Origin: an uncultured beta proteobacterium
Lineage (GTDB): Bacteria; Pseudomonadota; Gammaproteobacteria; Burkholderiales; Burkholderiaceae
NCBI GenBank assembly: GCA_903827075.1
Contig: CAIKGX010000017.1
Location: 1 to 7,629 of the forward strand
DNA length: 7,629 nt
Direction of reading: 5' to 3'
How positions within the stretch are numbered: the first letter of the stretch is position 1; every line of letters begins with the position of its first letter. This document shows positions 1 to 6,103 of the stretch, in pieces. Made by a program: the position numbers and the translations under genes. The notes below the pieces were generated by a model, which was not told where the DNA came from, ran no database searches, and worked only from the letters and a program-made list of their open reading frames with translations.

Positions 1-1
1 A

Positions 2-1234
2 GTGAACTTAGTTCGTGGCCTTAAAGGTATTCGCATTGCAACTGTGATGGGTGGCATGCCTTATGGCAAGCAGATCCAAGCAATCAAAGGTGCATCTTTA
101 GTTGTCGCTACTCCAGGTCGTTTGCTCGACTTGTGCGATAGCAAAGCGATTCACCTCGGTGATGTAAAACAACTCGTTATCGATGAAGCCGATCGCATGC
201 TCGACATGGGGTTTGCCGATGATCTCGAGGCAATCGACAAACGCTGTTCTGGTCGTAACCAAACTTTAATGTTCTCTGCTACTTTTGCACCAAAGATTAT
301 GTCTTTGGCTAATGAGTTGACTACTAACGCTAAGCGTATTGAGCTTGCTCATGCTGGCGAAAAGCACGCAAACATTGAACAGAAGTTGCATTGGGCAGAT
401 AGCGTGTCACACAAGCATAAATTGCTCGAGCACATTTTGGCTGATGCCACTTTGGACCAAGCAGTGGTGTTTGCAAGCACTCAAATTGAAAGCGAAAAAA
501 TCGCTGACACATTGCGTGCCAATGGTTACGAAGCAAGCGCCTTACACGGTGCAATGCCTCAAGCTGTTCGCATGCGTCGTCTTGAATCCCTTCGCAAAGG
601 TCACACCAAGATTTTGGTTGCGACTGATGTGGCCGCTCGCGGCATCGATGTACCCCGTATTAGTCACGTGATTAACTTTGGTTTACCAATGAAACCAGAA
701 GACTATACGCACCGCATCGGTAGAACTGGACGCGCTGGTCGTAATGGCGTTGCTATCACCTTGGTTGAACATCGTGATCGCGCCAAGATTCGCAATATTG
801 AGCGCTTTACACAGCAAGACATCGTTGCTTCAGTGATCTCAGGCCTCGAGCCACAAGCTAAGCCTAGCTTTGGTGGTGGCGGTGGTCGTCCTAGTGGCGG
901 TGGTGGTCGTCCAGGCGGTAATCGCTCTGGTGGCGGAGGCGGTGGTCGTTATGGCTCAGGTGCACGTTCAGAATCTCGTTCTGGTGGCGGAGGCGGTGGT
1001 AATCGCTCAGGCAATCATTTCGAGTCCCGTTCATCAGACTCACGTCCTGCCTCTTCCGGTGATTCACGCCCTTCTTCAGGTGACTCACGTCCAGGCAATC
1101 GTTTTGCTGATTCACGCCCCGCACGTTCTGCTGACTCACGTCCTGCACGTACTGGAGATTCGCGTCCGTCCGCTGGTCCCCGTTTTGCTAAACCCAAAGC
1201 TGGCGGTCAACGTAGAAACTTCAGCGGTAGCTAA
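2..1234 (+). CDS. DEAD-box ATP-dependent RNA helicase, N-terminus missing (cut by window edge)
   Basis: ATP-dependent unwinding or remodelling of structured RNA in the cytoplasm; in this family typically ribosome assembly, mRNA decay or cold adaptation. The reading frame is open from base 2 to a TAA at 1232-1234. The Q motif and Walker A (motif I) lie upstream of the window, so the GTG at base 2 is not the real start. Visible motifs, numbered from base 2: TPGR (37-40), DEAD (61-64), SAT (92-94), the motif V block ATDVAARGID (207-216) and motif VI HRIGRTGRAGR (237-247). Both RecA-like domains are therefore present, the first only in part. From about residue 290 the protein becomes a low-complexity basic tail: glycine-rich with RP/NR/RY, then repeated DSRP, probably disordered and RNA-binding. 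It resembles RhlE-type helicases, but the paralogue cannot be fixed without the N-terminus. ubiC starts 2 bp after its stop. Confidence 0.96.
   Translation: MNLVRGLKGIRIATVMGGMPYGKQIQAIKGASLVVATPGRLLDLCDSKAIHLGDVKQLVIDEADRMLDMGFADDLEAIDKRCSGRNQTLMFSATFAPKIMSLANELTTNAKRIELAHAGEKHANIEQKLHWADSVSHKHKLLEHILADATLDQAVVFASTQIESEKIADTLRANGYEASALHGAMPQAVRMRRLESLRKGHTKILVATDVAARGIDVPRISHVINFGLPMKPEDYTHRIGRTGRAGRNGVAITLVEHRDRAKIRNIERFTQQDIVASVISGLEPQAKPSFGGGGGRPSGGGGRPGGNRSGGGGGGRYGSGARSESRSGGGGGGNRSGNHFESRSSDSRPASSGDSRPSSGDSRPGNRFADSRPARSADSRPARTGDSRPSAGPRFAKPKAGGQRRNFSGS
872..1003 (+). repeat. Glycine-rich low-complexity coding repeat in the helicase tail
   Basis: Residues 291-334 of the helicase fragment are runs of 4-6 glycines separated by RP, NR and RY (RGG-like, typical of RNA-binding tails). 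At DNA level it is built of GGT/GGC codons. An exact 21-base direct repeat occurs at 926-946 and 980-1000, a period of 54 bp (18 codons), so part of the tail looks like an in-frame tandem duplication. Confidence 0.85.
1037..1168 (+). repeat. Six-copy DSRP peptide repeat in the helicase tail
   Basis: Six copies of Asp-Ser-Arg-Pro begin at residues 346, 354, 361, 370, 378 and 386 of the fragment, spaced 7-9 residues apart with small linkers such as ASSG, SSG, ARSA and ARTG. The Asp codon alternates GAC, GAT, GAC, GAT, GAC, GAT. The Arg codon follows it (CGT, CGC) for the first five copies. This suggests the duplicated unit was a pair of repeats rather than a single one. Confidence 0.85.
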
Positions 1235-1236
1235 AT

Positions 1237-1812
1237 ATGTCTCACCGTAGTCGCCTCCGTTCTGTATGGAATCGAGTCGATTCCGGTGAACTTCACCAAG
1301 CGCCACGAAAGTGGCAGCCTTGGCTTAGCGACACTGGGTCTTTAACCCAAAAAATTGAGCGCGCTATTGGTCAGAAACTAGAAGTAGTTGTTCTGAGTGA
1401 TTGCCGCCAAAACCTCAATAGCGACGAAAGTCGCTATTTTCATTTTAAGATCAGGCGCTGTCGTGTTCGAGAGGTATTGCTTTGTGCAAATCAAGTGCCA
1501 CTCGTCATGGCCCACAGCATTATTCCCACTGCTAGTTCTTGCGGTAGTAATCACCCCATCCTGCGTTTAGGCAAACGCCCCTTGGGAGCGGTCTTATTTG
1601 CTAAAACGCATCAGCACAGCAAACAAAAAGCGCGGCGTGAAATTGCCCACTTAGATCAGAAAAATACGCTTTGGAAAAAATGTTTCAAGCGATTTAAAGA
1701 ATTGCCATCACCTGTTTGGAGCCGGCGTACTCTCTACCAACTGAAGGGTCACCCCCTGCTCGTAACAGAGGTATTTTTGCCTAGCCTGCTACGCTATCCA
1801 ACCAAACCTTAG
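1237..1812 (+). CDS. ubiC: Chorismate lyase (chorismate to 4-hydroxybenzoate plus pyruvate)
   Basis: Cleaves chorismate to 4-hydroxybenzoate and pyruvate in the cytoplasm, supplying the aromatic ring of ubiquinone. The 191-residue product shows the UbiC landmarks in order: W-L-x-D-x-GSLT near 29-37, REVLLCA (78-84), LGKRPLGAVLF (111-121), a W-x-RR-x-x-Y block (161-167) and PLLVTEVFLP (173-182). Arg78 and Glu178 correspond to the substrate-binding Arg and the catalytic-site Glu of the E. coli enzyme, judged by motif position. It is somewhat longer than the E. coli enzyme, mostly in the middle and at the N-terminus. ATG 1237 is the first start after the helicase stop, 2 bp away, with only a weak ribosome site inside the helicase end (GGTAG). 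Co-transcription and coupling with the helicase are likely. Its last 32 bp overlap hemD on the other strand. Confidence 0.93.
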   Translation: MSHRSRLRSVWNRVDSGELHQAPRKWQPWLSDTGSLTQKIERAIGQKLEVVVLSDCRQNLNSDESRYFHFKIRRCRVREVLLCANQVPLVMAHSIIPTASSCGSNHPILRLGKRPLGAVLFAKTHQHSKQKARREIAHLDQKNTLWKKCFKRFKELPSPVWSRRTLYQLKGHPLLVTEVFLPSLLRYPTKP

Positions 1813-2614
1813 TTGCTTCAATTAAAGCAGCATCTCCAGGTTCACTGGTAAATACTTCTCCAAAACCAATGCGTTCTGCCGCATCAGCAATTTGATGATG
1901 GGGGCAGATAGCGCTAGCTGCTTTTAAGGTCTGTGGAAATTGATCGGCAATGGCCTTGCCTAAATATCGCACCGCCTCAGATGAGGTGAGCAACCAAAGT
2001 GATTGGGGGAAATCGACTTCATGAATAGCTTCCCATGCTGGGCTATCTAAATCCAAAGGCATTCTAGAGTAGACCGAAATAGGCTCTACGGTAGCGCCGG
2101 CTTTGCTCAAGGTATCAGCTAGCCAATCGCGCCCGCCCTCACCTTTAAAAATAATCACTTTGCGTCCAGTCCAATCCCAACCCAGAGTGTGTAATTGTGC
2201 CCACAAGCCTTCTGAATCCCATTGGTCATTGTGCTGCGGTATCAGGATAGTAGTTGGAGCGGGCTCCATCCCAATACCATGGTGAAGTAAAGCCTGCTGA
2301 CTACTACCGCCCATCACCCCAATAGGAATTGTCTTTTCTGAAAGGTCTTGCCAAGATTTTTTAAGCAAACGCATGACGCATTCAATAGCGTTGGGGCTAA
2401 CAAAAATAGCGAGGTCTGCATCCTTTAAGGTATTGGCGATATCCGTAGCAAGATGCTTTTCATTCTTAGGAACAATGGTGAGTAGTGGTAAAGAAATAAT
2501 TTTTGGGAAATTTTCCTTACTGATACCACTAGCGAGCAAACTGGCATTCAACGCCTCAATCAATTGCTGCGCCTGTCCACGAGGGCGCGTAATCACGATG
2601 GTCTTGGTGCTCAT
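1781..2614 (-). CDS. hemD: Uroporphyrinogen-III synthase
   Basis: Cyclises hydroxymethylbilane with inversion of ring D to give uroporphyrinogen III, the precursor of haem and sirohaem. Sequence identity in this family is low, so the call rests on the set of features: ITRP near the N-terminus (8-11), FVSPNAIE (71-78), DSEGLW (133-138), IFKGEGGRDWL (155-165), VYSR (181-184), LTSS (209-212) and a C-terminal ADAAERIGFG (243-252). Position directly after hemC supports it. I start it at ATG 2614 (277 residues), because ITRP should lie close to the N-terminus and TTAAGG (2628-2623) sits 8 bases upstream as a ribosome site. The frame stays open up to 2773, but that extension lies inside hemC. There is no fused HemX membrane domain. 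The 3' end overlaps ubiC. Confidence 0.93.
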   Translation of the reverse strand: MSTKTIVITRPRGQAQQLIEALNASLLASGISKENFPKIISLPLLTIVPKNEKHLATDIANTLKDADLAIFVSPNAIECVMRLLKKSWQDLSEKTIPIGVMGGSSQQALLHHGIGMEPAPTTILIPQHNDQWDSEGLWAQLHTLGWDWTGRKVIIFKGEGGRDWLADTLSKAGATVEPISVYSRMPLDLDSPAWEAIHEVDFPQSLWLLTSSEAVRYLGKAIADQFPQTLKAASAICPHHQIADAAERIGFGEVFTSEPGDAALIEATKVWLDSVAG

Positions 2615-2646
2615 CACTAGCGCCTTAATTACTCTGCTTGACCAAC

Positions 2647-3627
2647 TTACTTCGGTAAACCATTTGGCAATAATCTTCCAGCACCCTGCGCGATTAAATC
2701 TTGCGCGACTGCCAAGCCCAACGCCTCGGCATCTGCCACCGTGTTGACAGCTGATTGAGCCTTGGCAAGGCACATGGCCTTACCATCCACACTCGCAACA
2801 AAGGATTGAATTTCCATCTGAGATTCTGCCCAAGTCGCGTAAGCAGCCAAAGGCACTTCGCAGGAGCCACCTAATTGACGTGACACCATCCGCTCTGCAG
2901 AAACTGCCAATAAGGTAGGTAGATCATTGAGTGGGGCAAGCCAATGCTTAATATCCGGATGCTTACTTAAGGTTTCGATGCCAAGAGCCCCTTGCCCGGC
3001 CGCAGGTGTGTAGGGCTCAAATGGCAATAGCGCCTTGATACGAGCCTCCAAACCTAAACGCTTTAAGCCGGCGGCGGCCAAAATAATGGCCTGATACTCA
3101 CCCCGGTCAAGCTTGGCCATGCGGGTATCTAAATTGCCTCTCAAGGGCTGGATTACTAGATGAGGGAAGATCGCCCTTAAGACCGATTCGCGGCGTAGGC
3201 TAGAAGTGCCCACAACCGCACCATGGGGTAAGTCTTCTAGACTGGCATAGTCATTGGATACAAAGGCATCCCGGGCATCCTCCCGCGCCATCACACAAGA
3301 CAAATCAAAGCCCTCAGGCATCACCATTGGCACATCCTTGAGGGAATGCACCGCCAAGTCAGCGCGCCCATCTTCCAGGGCAGCCTCAAGCTCTTTGACG
3401 AATAGGCCTTTGCCACCCACTTTAGACAGTGCCCTGTCTAAGATTTGATCGCCCCGGGTGGTCATCCCCAAAATCTGCACATCGCAGTCTGGATAGCACT
3501 TTTTCAGGCAATCTCGGACATGCTCCGCCTGCCACATGGCGAGGCGACTCTCGCGAGATGCGATCACTAAGCGCTTGGGGGCGGCTAAAGGAGTGGAAGT
3601 GAGGGTAGAAATAGGGGTTTGGGACAT
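2647..3627 (-). CDS. hemC: Hydroxymethylbilane synthase (porphobilinogen deaminase)
   Basis: Condenses four porphobilinogen molecules into hydroxymethylbilane on a covalently bound dipyrromethane cofactor. The 326-residue product matches the family along its length: RLVIASRESRLAMWQAEHV (19-37), KVGGKGLFVKELE (69-81), AVHSLKDVP (92-100), GTSSLRRE (140-147), LRGNLDTR (162-169) and GGSCEVPLAAYA (253-264). Asp98 is the catalytic aspartate, Arg145 and Arg146 are substrate-binding, and Cys256 is the cofactor-attachment cysteine, all by motif position. I chose ATG 3627 because it places about 20 residues before the conserved core. The frame runs open to 3702, but that would enter argH. No clear Shine-Dalgarno precedes ATG 3627. 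hemD follows after 32 bp, so the two form an operon. Confidence 0.97.
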   Translation of the reverse strand: MSQTPISTLTSTPLAAPKRLVIASRESRLAMWQAEHVRDCLKKCYPDCDVQILGMTTRGDQILDRALSKVGGKGLFVKELEAALEDGRADLAVHSLKDVPMVMPEGFDLSCVMAREDARDAFVSNDYASLEDLPHGAVVGTSSLRRESVLRAIFPHLVIQPLRGNLDTRMAKLDRGEYQAIILAAAGLKRLGLEARIKALLPFEPYTPAAGQGALGIETLSKHPDIKHWLAPLNDLPTLLAVSAERMVSRQLGGSCEVPLAAYATWAESQMEIQSFVASVDGKAMCLAKAQSAVNTVADAEALGLAVAQDLIAQGAGRLLPNGLPK

Positions 3628-3670
3628 AACATTTAAAATAATCAAAGACCTACACCAATATACTGTGTTT
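3628..3670. promoter_or_regulatory. 43 bp divergent hemC/argH start region with AT-rich -10-like hexamers
   Basis: This is all the sequence between the two start codons. Toward argH, TATACT (3659-3664) matches the sigma70 -10 consensus at five of six positions and would place the transcript start at or next to the A of the argH ATG. Toward hemC, TATTTT (3640-3635) would similarly place a start within a base or so of the hemC ATG. No convincing -35 box is seen for either, and neither gene has a purine-rich ribosome site. The promoter call is inference; promoters inside the opposite gene are the alternative. Confidence 0.35.
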
Positions 3671-5089
3671 ATGAGCTCATCAAAAAATTCCTTAGCCAAC
3701 AAAGCCCAAGCTTGGTCGGCCCGTTTTACCGAACCCGTTGACGAACTGGTACAGCGTTATACCGCGTCTATTGGTTTTGATCAACGCTTTGCCCTAGTCG
3801 ACATTGCTGGGTCTTTGGCGCACGCCCAAATGCTCTCCGATCAAAAGATTATCAGCACACAGGATTTAGCAGATATTCAAAGGGGAATGGCGCAAATCCA
3901 AACGGAGATCGAAGCGGGTCAATTTCATTGGCAACTTGCCCTAGAGGACGTCCACCTCAATATTGAGGCCCGCCTGACTGAACTAGTCGGTGATGCTGGA
4001 AAACGCCTACACACTGGTCGCTCACGTAATGATCAAGTCGCTACTGATTTACGTTTGTGGTTGCGTGGTAGCGTAGATGACATCGCCATCACTCTAAAAA
4101 CCTTACGTGTGGCATTGCTCGATCTTGCTGAAAAACATGCCGGTACGATCATGCCTGGTCACACCCATCTGCAAGTGGCTCAGCCCATTACCTTTGGTCA
4201 TCACCTGATGGCCTATTTTGAAATGTTTAGTCGTGATGCGAGTCGCTTAGTAGATTTACGCGCACGCTTTAATCGCCTGCCTTTAGGTGCAGCCGCCTTA
4301 GCTGGCACAACCTATCCCATTGATCGTGAACAAGTAGCCCGCACCTTAGGATTTGATGGTATCTGCAACAACTCTTTGGATGCTGTATCTGATCGCGACT
4401 TTGCCATTGAGTTCTGCGCCTTTGCCTCTATCTTAATGATGCATGTCTCTCGCTTATCTGAAGAGCTCGTGCTCTGGCTGAGCCCCCGCTTTGGTTTTAT
4501 TGATTTACCGGATCGTTTTTGCACAGGCAGCTCGATCATGCCGCAAAAGAAGAACCCTGACGTTCCAGAATTGGCCCGCGGTAAAACTGGTCGCGTCTAT
4601 GGTGATTTAATCTCACTACTCACTTTGATGAAAAGCCAGCCCCTGGCCTACAACAAAGATAACCAGGAAGATAAAGAACCCTTATTTGATGCAGTCGATA
4701 CCGTTCAAGACACCCTGCGCATCTTTGCAGACATGATTCCCCACATTGATGTGAAGGCTGATGTGATGAAATCCGCAGCTGAAGAAGGTTTTTCTACTGC
4801 AACCGATTTGGCTGACTATCTGGTTAAAAAAGGTTTGGCATTTAGAGATGCGCATGAAGCCGTAGCGCATGCAGTAAAAGCCTGTGTTGGCAGAGGCTGC
4901 ATGTTGACTGACCTCAGTCTTTCTGAATTGCGCTTTGCTTGTGGTTTAGATAATCGGCCCGAACTCATGGGCGATGATGTCTTTGCTTTATTAACAGTGG
5001 ACGGCTCTGTGAACTCACGTCAGCATATCGGTGGTACAGCGCCATCTCAGGTGCTTGCTGCCATCTTACGGGGTCGTGCAGGGCTCTAG
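3671..5089 (+). CDS. argH: Argininosuccinate lyase
   Basis: Splits argininosuccinate into arginine and fumarate, the last step of arginine synthesis; a cytoplasmic tetramer in this family. The 472-residue product has the expected length and the fumarase/aspartase superfamily landmarks: GRSRNDQVATD (116-126), GHTHLQVAQP (163-172, with the conserved His166) and the signature GSSIMPQKKNPD (286-297) on the catalytic serine loop. LEDVHLNIE (91-99) and the C-terminal DGSVNSRQHIGGTAP block are also typical. I start it at ATG 3671, which gives the normal N-terminus (KAWSARF-like, here QAWSARF). The frame is open back to 3536, but that lies inside hemC. No Shine-Dalgarno is visible, and a TATACT box ends 6 bases before the ATG, so the mRNA may be leaderless. 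No hairpin terminator follows; the next gene on the other strand ends 19 bp away. Confidence 0.98.
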   Translation: MSSSKNSLANKAQAWSARFTEPVDELVQRYTASIGFDQRFALVDIAGSLAHAQMLSDQKIISTQDLADIQRGMAQIQTEIEAGQFHWQLALEDVHLNIEARLTELVGDAGKRLHTGRSRNDQVATDLRLWLRGSVDDIAITLKTLRVALLDLAEKHAGTIMPGHTHLQVAQPITFGHHLMAYFEMFSRDASRLVDLRARFNRLPLGAAALAGTTYPIDREQVARTLGFDGICNNSLDAVSDRDFAIEFCAFASILMMHVSRLSEELVLWLSPRFGFIDLPDRFCTGSSIMPQKKNPDVPELARGKTGRVYGDLISLLTLMKSQPLAYNKDNQEDKEPLFDAVDTVQDTLRIFADMIPHIDVKADVMKSAAEEGFSTATDLADYLVKKGLAFRDAHEAVAHAVKACVGRGCMLTDLSLSELRFACGLDNRPELMGDDVFALLTVDGSVNSRQHIGGTAPSQVLAAILRGRAGL

Positions 5090-5108
5090 ATTGCGTGGAG
5101 TGTTTGGA

Positions 5109-5330
5109 CTATTTTGACTTACCAAAGATTTTAGGAATTCGGGTAAGTAAAATCTCTTTAGATACTGATATGGACTCATTGGAGTTGGACTCTAGATCCA
5201 CTCGTAAGTGAATGCAATCTGCTCTGTGCTGACAGTTTGGCAAAGTTCCATTTTCTAATCGAGTATGGTGGTCAGCGCAAAAATCACGGCTCCAACTTCC
5301 ATCTAATGGGCAAGAATCGTTATTTTCCAT
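5109..5330 (-). CDS. Small four-cysteine protein of unknown function, possibly FNR-regulated
   Basis: I do not recognise this 73-residue protein. It has no signal peptide or membrane segment. The first 41 residues hold four cysteines (7, 18, 33, 39) and four histidines (21, 22, 35, 41), a pattern that could bind zinc or an iron-sulfur cluster, although the spacing (x10, x14, x5) matches no motif I know. Residues 47-58 are Ser/Asn-rich and the end is basic (RIPKIFGKSK). It is probably real: the frame is intact, a G6 tract lies 4 bases before the ATG as a possible ribosome site, the composition is protein-like, and it fills an otherwise empty gap. It lies downstream of the nar-linked block on the same strand, and an FNR-type palindrome is centred about 113 bp before its start. 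It could be an anaerobiosis-induced metal-binding or regulatory protein; that role is inference. Confidence 0.6.
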   Translation of the reverse strand: MENNDSCPLDGSWSRDFCADHHTRLENGTLPNCQHRADCIHLRVDLESNSNESISVSKEILLTRIPKIFGKSK

Positions 5331-5334
5331 TTAA

Positions 5335-5340
5335 CCCCCC
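5335..5340 (-). promoter_or_regulatory. Unusual G6 ribosome-binding site of the small Cys protein
   Basis: On the minus strand GGGGGG is followed by TTAA and then the ATG at 5330. It is the only purine-rich element near this start, and an all-G tract can pair partly with the anti-Shine-Dalgarno through G-U and G-C pairs. It supports ATG 5330 as the start, weakly. Confidence 0.4.
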
Positions 5341-5432
5341 AATTGAAAGTCTCGGCTATTAACAATGTGATTAGCTTGAACTTTGGAAAGTGTACGTTTT
5401 AATTTCAAAGCATTGAGAGTGCTAGTCACCCC

Positions 5433-5454
5433 ATATTTGATGTAGATCAAATAT
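5433..5454. promoter_or_regulatory. FNR/DNR-type binding site, perfect palindrome
   Basis: TTGAT (5437-5441), four bases GTAG, then ATCAA (5446-5450): an exact match to the FNR consensus TTGAT-N4-ATCAA. The symmetry extends further, with 9-base arms ATATTTGAT and ATCAAATAT. It lies between the nitroreductase 3' end and the small Cys gene. Read toward that gene (minus strand), a class II position at -41.5 would put the start near 5402 with a weak AATGCT -10 (5414-5409), leaving a leader of about 70 bases. Read the other way no -10 fits and no gene is available. FNR and the nitric-oxide regulator DNR share this motif, so which protein binds is open. Confidence 0.8.
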
Positions 5455-5512
5455 GCTGCGGTGCTTTACATATCCACCACACTTTCATTTATTCAAAAGC
5501 ATCAAGGGTTTA

Positions 5513-6103
5513 CTAAAATTTCAAAGTAGAAACAAATTCAGATGGAATCATGCGTGGTTTTGCTGGTGTTGATCGATCAGGGGTGCCGATATTGATAAAA
5601 CATAAAGGATCCTCATACTCCCTCACATCAAACAAATCCCGAACCGGCTTCATGTACATTGACTTGCCGCTTGTCGGACTCGCACCAAATCCCATGGCAT
5701 GCGCCATCAAGAAGATATTCTGAATTGCACATCCCGCTGAAATAATGCGCTCGCTTGGAGGTACATCGGAATCTACCCCCCTAGCATTCACAATTGCCAA
5801 CATCACCAAAGGGGCTCGATGAGCTTTGACCATTGCGTCTTGAACTTGCTGCTCAGTTGCCTGTGGATCCCTCTCCAATAAAGACCTTGCAAAGGCATCA
5901 GCAAGAAGACCTCTGCTTTCTTGTGGGCAGATGACTATTCTCCATGGACGCGTTAGATTATGATCTGGGGCAGTGGCAGCCATTGAAAAAATCGTCTCTA
6001 ATTGGGCGGCAGTGGGGCCTGGCTGAAATAAGCGCTTAGGTAAAAAAGATTGTCTAGAAGAAATAAGGGCTGCTGTCATTTCTGCAGTTTGATTGTTCAA
6101 CAT
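5513..6103 (-). CDS. Nitroreductase-family flavoprotein (YdjA-like)
   Basis: A 196-residue NAD(P)H-dependent, FMN-binding oxidoreductase of the nitroreductase superfamily; substrate unknown. Family features: an N-terminal SSRQSF (15-20, the conserved S-R phosphate-binding element), AATAPDHNLTRPWRIVI (42-58, closest in style to YdjA, which has RAPDH..-PWRF), APLVMLAIV (97-105), SAGCAIQNIFLMAHAMGFGA (122-141) and PTSGKSMYM (143-151) near the FMN. Length is typical for the YdjA branch. It starts at ATG 6103, with GGAG 10 bases upstream, and overlaps the carbonic anhydrase stop by 7 bp, which implies translational coupling. Being last in a nar-type transcript suggests expression during nitrate respiration. 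It could handle nitro compounds, quinones or another electron acceptor; nothing in the sequence decides this. Confidence 0.9.
   Translation of the reverse strand: MLNNQTAEMTAALISSRQSFLPKRLFQPGPTAAQLETIFSMAATAPDHNLTRPWRIVICPQESRGLLADAFARSLLERDPQATEQQVQDAMVKAHRAPLVMLAIVNARGVDSDVPPSERIISAGCAIQNIFLMAHAMGFGASPTSGKSMYMKPVRDLFDVREYEDPLCFINIGTPDRSTPAKPRMIPSEFVSTLKF

Noticed and set aside
1037..1168. Possible CRISPR-like or satellite array
   Set aside because: Units are 21-27 bp, in frame, imperfect at third codon positions and encode a continuous peptide; there are no spacers of uniform length.
870..1250. Long open frames on both strands over the helicase tail
   Set aside because: They are by-products of repetitive GGT/CGT/GAC-rich DNA: highly biased Val/Ala or Arg/Glu/Ser strings with no start signals, overlapping a gene with clear motifs in another frame.
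2615..2773. N-terminal extension of hemD to ATG 2773
   Set aside because: It lies entirely in or just before the hemC end, reads as Cys/Arg-rich sequence unlike the family, and would push the N-terminal ITRP motif to residue 61. ATG 2614 has a ribosome site.
3536..3670. N-terminal extension of argH to ATG 3536
   Set aside because: It is antisense to the conserved start of hemC and has no resemblance to argininosuccinate lyase; the family N-terminus begins just after ATG 3671.
5380..5391. Short inverted repeat ACTTT-GG-AAAGT as a second operator
   Set aside because: Five-base arms in AT-rich DNA occur easily by chance and match no binding motif I can name.
5433..5454. The palindrome as a rho-independent terminator for the nitroreductase gene
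   Set aside because: The stem is AT-rich and is followed on the minus strand by GGGG, not a T tract. The exact match to the FNR consensus explains it better.
5455..5512. FNR-driven plus-strand small RNA antisense to the nitroreductase end
   Set aside because: At the class II distance the -10 position reads TCCACC; TACATA nearby is at the wrong spacing. No start or terminator for such an RNA is visible.
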